From Flavobacteriales bacterium (GTDB lineage Bacteria; Bacteroidota; Bacteroidia; Flavobacteriales_D; Sanyastnellaceae): a DNA stretch of 5,844 nt. Below are positions 1 through 5,309 of the stretch, in pieces. The stretch is taken from positions 1 to 5,844 of the forward strand of contig JANRAA010000119.1 of assembly GCA_030728235.1 (NCBI GenBank), written 5' to 3'. Within the stretch, counting starts at the first letter, position 1, and each line of letters starts with the position of its first letter. A program made the position numbers and the translations under genes. Under the pieces are notes generated by a model that did not search any database, had not been told where the DNA came from, and worked only from the letters and a program-made list of their open reading frames with translations.

Positions 1-1158
1 ATAGATAGCGCTCTGAGCCGGACAAACATTGCCTTCAAGAAAGTATTCGTACACCGAAATGGTTCCTGACGCGGGCGTGATCATTGGAGATATAACGGCC
101 CCACCTTGGCGCCATTCGCCACCATTGGCAGCTGAAGGACTGAGCAGCGACTGAAGGTTTAGACCATTTTCGTCGTAACACATTGTGGTAGAAAAATCAG
201 GACCTGCATTTAGAAGCTGTTCCACGCTCACTTGCATTTCCGTGAACAACGGTTGACAACCCACACCACTCACGGTATACCTGTAGGTACCTCCAGTGCT
301 GTTCTGTGGGTCAAAGTTGCTAGAGACCACGTTTCCCTGCAAGGTCCATTCGCCGCCTAGATCTGGTGAGTTTGTTATCAAGCTGAACAAATCGAAAGCA
401 GGTTCGTTGCTACAAACTTCAATATTTTGGCCTAGGCCTGGATTTATGCCGCCTGTAAAGTTCACAACCAAGTGTGCTTCAGCATTCGGACAAGGAGTAG
501 CGCCAGCCACAGAATACGTATACTCACCTTGAGGCATCACCAAAGGATCAAAAGTGGAAGAAACGATATCGCCCTGATCATTGTACCACACCCCGTTAGA
601 AGCGGGCGTGCCGCCGAGAATATCGGTCATTTCGAATGCAAATCCAGAAGGACATACACTGATAACATCGTCAAGCCCCGGATCTGGCAATTGGTTTTCA
701 ATCACATACAGCGTGCTGACTGCTGCAGGACATCCAACAACGAAATCGACATGATAGGTAAATAAGCCCGTTACGTCAACAGCAGGATCGTACATGCCGG
801 ATGTGAGATTTCCCATGACGTCAAACCAAGTACCCCCAACATCTGGATTTCCAGCCATAACCGAAGTCAGGTTGAAAGGCGTGTAGTTTTCACAAATCAG
901 ATAAGTGGTAGATAATCCAGGATTGGCGTTTTGAATAGCTGTAACATGCACACCAGACGTAGTTGTGCATACACCATCTGTTAGTACATAACTATAGAAA
1001 CCATTTACAGCGTTGTTTGAATTCAGGATATTGGATATTGGAGAAAGCGAAGGGCTGTACCATTGTCCGCCGCTTGAAGGACTGCTGCTCAGCAAGTTGA
1101 ACAGGTTTACATTCCCTGTGCTTGTACAAATGGTGTCTTGAACTGGCTGCCCGGCGTT
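1..1158 (-). repeat. Five tandem 78-80-residue Cys-pair modules in the surface protein
   Basis: Aligning the translation by eye gives units at 1158-925 (78 aa), 924-685 (80 aa), 684-445 (80 aa), 444-211 (78 aa) and 210-1 (70 aa visible, cut by the edge). The shared pattern is an opening [N/D]-[P/A]-G, a first Cys about 8-10 residues later, an [F/L]-x-[L/M] strand, a G-G-x-W (N-G-V-W in unit 3) turn, in three units a G-[N/D]-[L/I/V] strand leading to a [F/Y]-D-P, an aromatic strand (G-x-Y-x-Y or similar) and a second Cys near the end. The DNA copies have diverged, so this is a protein-level repeat and not a recent duplication. The pattern suggests beta-sandwich Ig-like domains, possibly each closed by a disulfide; the fold is inferred. 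Confidence 0.88.
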
Positions 1159-1497
1159 CAAACTTGGGGTATTGATTGTAAACCAAGATTGTCCGTTGTT
1201 GATACCATCAGTATATTGCACTTGGTATAAACCCGGACAAAGATTAGATACTTGAGAAGAACCAGAGTTATTTGAATCAACAAATACTAAGCTTCCTGCG
1301 TCATCGTACCATTCATATTGCACAGTTGCTGTTAGCGCTATTGCAATTGAGGCTGTGCCATCACATGAAATGCAATCAGCACTTTGGGAGGTTATCACGT
1401 TTGCTGAAACTGTTATACACGCCAGCAGGCCAATAGCAGCTAAAACGGGAGGTAAAAAATATCCAAGCCAAACACGTTTAGGGTTGGTGCTGGTCAT
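1..1497 (-). CDS. Large secreted multi-repeat surface protein, adhesin-like (C-terminus outside window)
   Basis: The reading frame is open for 499 codons from the ATG at 1495-1497 to the left edge, so the 3' end is missing. Residues 1-32 look like a signal peptide: a basic start (K7, R8), a hydrophobic core (about 9-30) and a likely cut after V30-S31-A32. Residues 34 to about 108 form an Ig-like domain resembling SprB repeats: an early C42-x2-C45-D-G, a Y-E-W-Y-D strand, an LCPGLY motif and a YTDG turn. From about residue 114 come tandem modules of 78-80 residues (five visible, listed separately). Such proteins in Bacteroidota are usually exported by Sec then type IX secretion and end in a CHU_C or type-A sorting domain; that end is not visible here. 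It lies just downstream of the sigma/membrane-regulator pair, behind a terminator. No Shine-Dalgarno is seen, as is usual in the phylum. The exact function is unknown; adhesion, gliding or cell-surface structure are the likely roles. Confidence 0.9.
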   Translation of the reverse strand, partial: MTSTNPKRVWLGYFLPPVLAAIGLLACITVSANVITSQSADCISCDGTASIAIALTATVQYEWYDDAGSLVFVDSNNSGSSQVSNLCPGLYQVQYTDGINNGQSWFTINTPSLNAGQPVQDTICTSTGNVNLFNLLSSSPSSGGQWYSPSLSPISNILNSNNAVNGFYSYVLTDGVCTTTSGVHVTAIQNANPGLSTTYLICENYTPFNLTSVMAGNPDVGGTWFDVMGNLTSGMYDPAVDVTGLFTYHVDFVVGCPAAVSTLYVIENQLPDPGLDDVISVCPSGFAFEMTDILGGTPASNGVWYNDQGDIVSSTFDPLVMPQGEYTYSVAGATPCPNAEAHLVVNFTGGINPGLGQNIEVCSNEPAFDLFSLITNSPDLGGEWTLQGNVVSSNFDPQNSTGGTYRYTVSGVGCQPLFTEMQVSVEQLLNAGPDFSTTMCYDENGLNLQSLLSPSAANGGEWRQGGAVISPMITPASGTISVYEYFLEGNVCPAQSAIY

Positions 1498-1518
1498 TCT
1501 TAGTAGTTGAGGGTTCAG

Positions 1519-1526
1519 CAAAAATA
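1519..1526 (-). promoter_or_regulatory. Probable Bacteroidota -7 box for the surface-protein gene
   Basis: The minus strand reads TATTTTTG, an exact match to the TAnnTTTG -7 element of the primary sigma factor in Bacteroidota. It lies 21 bases upstream of the ATG at 1497, which predicts a leader of roughly 15-17 bases. No TTG -33 element is found at the expected spacing; that position falls inside the terminator hairpin. The box is therefore plausible but only half supported. Confidence 0.45.
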
Positions 1527-1530
1527 CGAG

Positions 1531-1558
1531 AAAAAGGCCGGAAAGTTACTTTCCGGCC
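1531..1558 (-). terminator. Intrinsic terminator of the sigma/membrane-regulator operon
   Basis: A perfect 10-bp inverted repeat (GGCCGGAAAG at 1536-1545 and CTTTCCGGCC at 1549-1558) encloses a 3-base TTA loop. Read on the minus strand it is followed at once by five T (1535-1531), the classical rho-independent layout. It starts 30 bases beyond the stop codon of the PKD/CHU_C membrane-protein gene. In the plus direction no T-run follows, so it acts for minus-strand transcription only. Confidence 0.9.
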
Positions 1559-1588
1559 TCATCCTACAAAAAATATAGCTTGTTTTGG

Positions 1589-2899
1589 TTAAGGTGTGAC
1601 AGACAGGTCACCGCTGTAAAACTTTTGATCTCCGTTCTTTTGGTAGACGATTACTACCCAATTGAATGAGTTTCCAACTTGTGCAACTGAGCCGTTTGGC
1701 AGGGTGCCATCCCATGCTTTTTTCGGACTTGTTGTTCTGAATACCTGCTCATCATTCTGGTAGATGATCATTTCGAACATCATTCTACCGTCCATCAATC
1801 CGCGAGGCATGAAAGTATCATAACTGCCGTCTCCATTTGGAGAGAACGATTCGGCAGCCTGCAATGAATAGTCTTCATTCACAGCGAGAGCTTTCACTTT
1901 CTTGTCTTGACATCCAAATTCATTGCTTACCACCAACTCGATGATGTTCAAACCATTTTCATTGAACGTATACACAGGGTTGATTTCAGTGCGGTAGTTT
2001 GATTCAGTAATTACCCACTCGCATTTGTCTGCACGTTGCGATTCATTGCTCAGTTTCACAACTGGGTTGTCGCCATCCAATTCTACAAACTCCCAAGTGA
2101 ATGACGCTTCTGGAGATGGATTCACAACGATCATATTATCAATGGTTGTTGTGCGAATAAATCCGTCATCTTTTGAGGTCACAGACAGTGTAATATCGTA
2201 AGTCCCCGGTTTATTGTAGGTATGAACTGGATTTGGTTTGTTTGAAAAACTACCGTCTCCAAAGTTCCAAAGGTAGCTAGCGTTCACGAGTTCCGCAGAT
2301 ATGTTGAAGTCTACAGAGGTTCCTGCGCAAGCTTCACGTGCACTAACTGAAATCGGAATCGCTGGATAACCTCCTGATGCTGGCAATTCAGCAATGTTCA
2401 TAACAGGGGCACTAGACACCTCAGTAGCAGATGCGATTTGATTGTTTCTAGGACTAACGATATTTCTGTTTTGGTTGGAATCTTGTCTACCGATGGTTGC
2501 TGACGTGTTGTTAACTCCACCGTCTCTATTCTCTGTAGCGCTTGATGTTGATTCAATGCGCTCATCGATTGCTGACTCATCAATAATTTCGTGCCATTCA
2601 CGTGCTTCTATCGCTTTCATGCGGATAGATGCAAAGCTGTCTTTCTGAACCACCAATTCAGACAACGTTGCACGATGAGCAGACGTCGCCGCATCACTCG
2701 CAAAGAAATACCAAAATGAGCTACCAGCAATAACAAGTAGGGTCATAGCAGCAGCTACCAAAGAGGCGCTATCGCTTTTCGACGATCCACTGTTCAGTTT
2801 ACTGTTCAAGCTGTCCCAGCTTTCCGGATTGTATGGCACTTGGTGGTTCTCCAGCGCCTTCTGCAATCCCGATTCAAATCCTGTTAATTTATTACTCAT
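1589..2899 (-). CDS. Single-pass membrane PKD/CHU_C protein, putative transmembrane partner (anti-sigma-like) of the ECF sigma factor
   Basis: This 436-residue protein has a short hydrophilic N-terminus (1-44) with a P22-x5-W28-x2-L31-x3-L35 pattern. Similar W-x-x-L-x-x-x-L starts are common in Bacteroidota membrane proteins encoded next to ECF sigma genes. One hydrophobic segment follows at about 46-67, with no cleavage-site features. Residues 68-180 are a Ser/Thr/Asn/Ala-rich, probably disordered linker. A PKD domain spans about 182-260 (WNFGDG at 211-216, PGTY at 231-234), and a degenerate PKD-like domain about 261-341 (W295, Y310-T-F). A CHU_C-type domain ends the protein (349-436; SFSPNGDG at 351-358, WDG at 396-398, Y428-x-G430). 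The expected topology is N-terminus inside and domains in the periplasm. The start ATG overlaps the sigma stop codon by 8 bases, implying translational coupling. No FecR, RskA or zinc-binding anti-sigma motif is visible, so the regulatory role rests on context and topology. The alternative is a membrane-tethered structural or T9SS-related protein. Confidence 0.9.
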   Translation of the reverse strand: MSNKLTGFESGLQKALENHQVPYNPESWDSLNSKLNSGSSKSDSASLVAAAMTLLVIAGSSFWYFFASDAATSAHRATLSELVVQKDSFASIRMKAIEAREWHEIIDESAIDERIESTSSATENRDGGVNNTSATIGRQDSNQNRNIVSPRNNQIASATEVSSAPVMNIAELPASGGYPAIPISVSAREACAGTSVDFNISAELVNASYLWNFGDGSFSNKPNPVHTYNKPGTYDITLSVTSKDDGFIRTTTIDNMIVVNPSPEASFTWEFVELDGDNPVVKLSNESQRADKCEWVITESNYRTEINPVYTFNENGLNIIELVVSNEFGCQDKKVKALAVNEDYSLQAAESFSPNGDGSYDTFMPRGLMDGRMMFEMIIYQNDEQVFRTTSPKKAWDGTLPNGSVAQVGNSFNWVVIVYQKNGDQKFYSGDLSVTP

Positions 2900-3458
2900 T
2901 TCGATCTTTCGAGTCGTTTAGTAAAATTCGTTTCAAGTTTCTCTTTGCCTTTGCGAAGTTAGATTTAGACGTTCCCGAACTAATCCCAAGCTTCTCAGCA
3001 ATATCGTTATGTGTAAGATTCTCAAACACATACAAGTTAAAAATGGTGCGGTAAGCCGGGGTCAAAAGTTGCATCGCTGCTATAATCTGATCCGGTGTAA
3101 AATCCCGTTCCTCTTCTTCGTCAATCTCATCTTCTAAATCGGTGAACTCCTCCACCGACTGGTTTTCTCCAAGAAGTAGAAAATCTGTTTTCTTCTTCCG
3201 AAAGAAATCTATGGCTGTGTTCACAACAATTCTCCTCACCCAGCCCTCAAATGAACCTTCGAAGTTGAACTTATCGATGCTCGCAAACACTTTAATAAAT
3301 CCTTCCTGCAAAATATCTTGCGCTTGGTCGGCATCTCTCGTGTAACGCAGGCACACAGCCATCATCGTCCCGTACAGGCGCTTATGAATCTCTTGCTGAG
3401 CACGCCTATTCCCGAGGGAACAGTCCTTTATCAGCGATTGAAGATGTTCATCTGCCAT
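2892..3458 (-). CDS. ECF-family RNA polymerase sigma-70 factor
   Basis: This 188-residue protein is of normal length for a group IV (ECF) sigma factor, which directs RNA polymerase to a specific promoter set. Region 2 covers about 24-90: a core-binding helix with D44-x3-D48-I-L-Q-E-x-F, then F70-E-G-W73-V-R-R-I-x-x-N80 and a basic R87-K-K-K end, which would recognise and melt the -10 element. A very acidic linker follows (98-119, 13 of 22 residues Asp or Glu). Region 4 covers about 124-180: L132-T-P-A-Y-R-T-I-F-N-L-Y and the helix-turn-helix N151-D-I-A-E-K-L-G-I-S-S-G-T-S-K-S, which would read the -35. Regions 1 and 3 are absent, as expected for ECF factors. The gene overlaps the downstream membrane-protein gene by 8 bases (ATGAGTAA), the usual sign of a sigma/regulator pair. 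The ATG at 3456-3458 is preferred because it gives a normal-length N-terminus. Target promoters cannot be deduced from this window. Confidence 0.96.
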   Translation of the reverse strand: MADEHLQSLIKDCSLGNRRAQQEIHKRLYGTMMAVCLRYTRDADQAQDILQEGFIKVFASIDKFNFEGSFEGWVRRIVVNTAIDFFRKKKTDFLLLGENQSVEEFTDLEDEIDEEEERDFTPDQIIAAMQLLTPAYRTIFNLYVFENLTHNDIAEKLGISSGTSKSNFAKAKRNLKRILLNDSKDRNE

Positions 3459-3603
3459 GTACTTGACATTCTTTAGACGTAGACAAAATAAAACGGTTGC
3501 CTCGTCGTTGGATGCGTAATTACGATTTTTTTCTCAAATATGCTTTTAAAGCATCATCTGAAGAGCATTATCAAACGGAAAAATACGGAAATACTTCTGA
3601 TTA
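3459..3603 (-). promoter_or_regulatory. Leader region of the sigma-factor operon with palindromes
   Basis: This 145-base gap lies between the response regulator stop and the sigma start and holds no gene. It contains a perfect 10-base palindrome CGTAATTACG (3515-3524) and a 7+1+7 inverted repeat ATGCTTT-T-AAAGCAT (3540-3554). The loops are too small and the minus-strand tails too poor in T for good intrinsic terminators, so they look more like binding sites. One near match to the -7 consensus (TTATTTTG on the minus strand, 3491-3484) lies 25 bases before the start codon but lacks a TTG -33 partner. A promoter is expected here because nothing else separates the genes; its exact position is uncertain. 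Confidence 0.4.
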
Positions 3604-4023
3604 TTATGCATGCAAGCGTAGGAGAGTCGCCTGCAAGAAGCTATCAATCTCGTTCTTATTGACGAAATCAACAACGCTGGCGTACATCATAGCAGCATCT
3701 TTATCTTCACTGCGCAGTGAGCTGCTTAACATATATAACTTCGTCTCGGGGTGACTTTTAGCGAACATCGTTTCAAATTCTTCGATGAAATCGAAACCAT
3801 TCTTGACGGGCATATTGAGATCTACATAAACTACCTCTGGAAATATTTCAGCCTGACCTAATATTTCCAATGCCTCATCAACACTTTCAGCTTCATGCAC
3901 TAAAATGCCTGCATCAGCTAGTTTGATAAACTCGCGCATTATGAAATTGCAACTCGGATTGTCGTCGATCAATAATACCGATTGCACATAATTTACACGT
4001 CCTTTTACCGCTGATTCTGTCAT
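3604..4023 (-). CDS. Receiver-only (CheY-like) response regulator
   Basis: This 139-residue protein is a single REC domain with no output domain. It would accept a phosphoryl group on an Asp from a histidine kinase and signal through protein contacts. The acidic pocket is D20-D21 (in VLLIDDN) and the phospho-acceptor is D68 (in VYVDLNMPVKNG). The switch Ser is S100 or S101 (in YMLSSS), and the conserved Lys is K123 (in DFVNKNE). The proline that usually follows this Lys is replaced by Asn. The LSSSLRSEDKD stretch resembles the T-S-S-I-x-x-x-D signature of stand-alone receivers in Bacteroidota. About 14 residues precede the first strand; a GTG at codon 13 could be an alternative start but GTG starts are uncommon in this phylum. 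No kinase gene is visible. It shares a strand with the sigma gene 145 bases downstream and is divergent from mnmA. Whether it acts on the sigma module is unknown. Confidence 0.94.
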   Translation of the reverse strand: MTESAVKGRVNYVQSVLLIDDNPSCNFIMREFIKLADAGILVHEAESVDEALEILGQAEIFPEVVYVDLNMPVKNGFDFIEEFETMFAKSHPETKLYMLSSSLRSEDKDAAMMYASVVDFVNKNEIDSFLQATLLRLHA

Positions 4024-4133
4024 AAGGTGAAATTACACGTGACAGATTCAGATTTTGTAAGTTTTAACGTCATAAGCATTGTAGGAACTTTCTTACAGCG
4101 AAATATTCTGTTCTTTCATGCTACCTTTGCAGC
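4024..4133. promoter_or_regulatory. Divergent intergenic region between response regulator and mnmA
   Basis: This 110-base AT-rich region must carry both divergent promoters. On the plus side there is an exact -7 box close to mnmA (listed separately). For the response regulator no exact TAnnTTTG was found on the minus strand. An imperfect inverted repeat GTAGGAA-CT-TTCTTAC (4081-4096, one mismatch) sits about 45 bases upstream of the predicted mnmA start site and could be an operator. A CACGTG hexamer (4036-4041) lies just upstream of the response regulator start. No terminator is seen, as expected between divergent genes. Confidence 0.5.
4122..4129 (+). promoter_or_regulatory. mnmA -7 promoter box (TACCTTTG), implying a leaderless or near-leaderless mRNA
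   Basis: The plus strand reads TACCTTTG, an exact match to the Bacteroidota TAnnTTTG element, ending only 4 bases before the mnmA ATG. With the usual 4-6 base distance to the start site, transcription would begin on or right next to the A of the ATG. A TTG -33 element at the expected distance (about 4100) is not seen. The ATG is well fixed by the P-loop only 8 residues into the protein, so a downstream start can be excluded. Confidence 0.6.
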
Positions 4134-5309
4134 ATGAAACGGGTTGTCCTCGGACTTTCAGGCGGTGTAGATTCCAGCGTTGCAGCTTACCTTTTGCTTC
4201 AACAGGGGTATGATGTAATTGGCATTTTCATGCGCAATTGGCACGATGAGTCGGTTACGATTAATAATGAATGTCCGTGGATTGACGACAGCAACGACGC
4301 CATGCTCGTGGCCGAACAACTCGGAATCCCTTTCCAAGTCCTCGACCTCAGCGCTGAATACAAGTCGCGAATTGTTGATTACATGTTCAGTGAATATGAA
4401 GCGGGGCGGACACCAAATCCCGACGTGCTTTGCAATCGTGAAATAAAGTTCGACATCTTTTTAGACGCCGCGTTGAAGCTAGGCGCCGACTATGTAGCTA
4501 CCGGACATTATTGCCGAAAAGCGACAGTTGTGAAAGATGGAACCGAGGTGCATAGCCTGCTTGCGGGTATCGACAACAACAAAGATCAAAGTTATTTCCT
4601 GTGTCAGCTCACCCAAAAGCAGCTTTCAAAAGCCCTCTTCCCGATAGGCGAACTAACGAAACCGCAGGTCCGCGCACTCGCGCATGAGGCTGGTGTGGTG
4701 ACGGCAGACAAAAAAGATTCGCAAGGGTTGTGCTTCATAGGCAAGGTAAAATTGCCGGTGTTCTTGCAACAACAGCTCGCTCCTAAGCGAGGTAAGATTG
4801 TTGAAATTGCGCCTGACACTCCTTTGTTTTCAGCTCCTGCCAGCGGCAGGGATGTGGATGCTGTGCGTTTTACTTCGTTTGTGTATGCTGAAAACGATGG
4901 TGAAATAGCTGGAGAGCACACCGGAGCGCACTTTTATACCGTCGGTCAACGCCGTGGATTGCAAGTAGGTGGAAAAGAAAAACCTCTCTTCGTTTTGGGA
5001 ACCGATGTGGTAAACAATCTCGTTTTTGTCGGACAAGGTGATGAACACCCAGGACTTTACCGACAAGGTATTTTTGTCGTTCGAGAGGATGTGCATTGGA
5101 TTCGAGAAGACCTTAAATTAGAAGCAGGCGAATCGAAACGTTTCCTTGCCCGGATTCGATACCGTCAGCCATTGGAATGGTGCACATTGGAGCAAAAAGA
5201 AGAAGGACTGTACATCGTTTTCGATGAGCCACAACGCGGAATAGCAGCAGGTCAATTCGTTGCTTGGTACGAAGGTGAAGAGCTAATGGGCAGTGGAGTG
5301 ATGAATTAG
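4134..5309 (+). CDS. mnmA: tRNA-specific 2-thiouridylase MnmA
   Basis: MnmA adenylates and then thiolates the wobble uridine U34 of tRNA-Lys, tRNA-Glu and tRNA-Gln, giving s2U34; sulfur arrives as persulfide from a cysteine desulfurase relay. It is cytoplasmic. The 391-residue protein is complete: an N-type ATP pyrophosphatase P-loop SGGVDSS at 9-15, FMRNW at 32-36, the first catalytic Cys C100 in TPNPDVLCN, TGHY at 123-126, NKDQSYFL at 149-156, and the second catalytic Cys C200 in DSQGLCFIG. GAHFYTVGQRRGL (264-276) begins the conserved stretch of the central domain, followed by the C-terminal beta-barrel to 391. It is somewhat longer than E. coli MnmA (368 aa), mainly through an insertion at about 229-255 of the kind seen in Bacteroidota homologues. 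The ATG at 4134 is the only start that keeps the P-loop. The gene appears to be transcribed alone, with its stop overlapping the convergent glycosyltransferase gene by 4 bases. Confidence 0.98.
   Translation: MKRVVLGLSGGVDSSVAAYLLLQQGYDVIGIFMRNWHDESVTINNECPWIDDSNDAMLVAEQLGIPFQVLDLSAEYKSRIVDYMFSEYEAGRTPNPDVLCNREIKFDIFLDAALKLGADYVATGHYCRKATVVKDGTEVHSLLAGIDNNKDQSYFLCQLTQKQLSKALFPIGELTKPQVRALAHEAGVVTADKKDSQGLCFIGKVKLPVFLQQQLAPKRGKIVEIAPDTPLFSAPASGRDVDAVRFTSFVYAENDGEIAGEHTGAHFYTVGQRRGLQVGGKEKPLFVLGTDVVNNLVFVGQGDEHPGLYRQGIFVVREDVHWIREDLKLEAGESKRFLARIRYRQPLEWCTLEQKEEGLYIVFDEPQRGIAAGQFVAWYEGEELMGSGVMN

Noticed and set aside
1..1158. Repeat array as a CRISPR or DNA satellite
   Set aside because: The periodicity of about 234-240 bases is seen only in the protein; the DNA copies are too diverged and there are no short identical repeats with spacers.
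296..1186. Short open frames on both strands inside the surface-protein region
   Set aside because: They lie wholly within the 499-codon minus-strand frame, which has a signal peptide and five regular repeat modules; the short frames show no family motif.
1417..1428. Possible lipobox (L24-L25-A26-C27) in the surface protein
   Set aside because: The Cys is followed by more hydrophobic residues and a better type I site (V-S-A) five residues later; the -2 position (Leu) is also poor for a lipobox.
2398..2648. Overlapping short frames in the linker region of the PKD/CHU_C protein
   Set aside because: They are frame shadows of the long minus-strand gene and show no recognisable domain or plausible start context.
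3515..3531. CGTAATTACG followed by T-run as a plus-strand terminator
   Set aside because: The usable stem is only three base pairs around a four-base loop, and no plus-strand gene lies upstream to be terminated.
4036..4041. CACGTG palindrome before the response regulator
   Set aside because: A six-base palindrome is expected by chance in a window of this size and nothing else supports it as a site.
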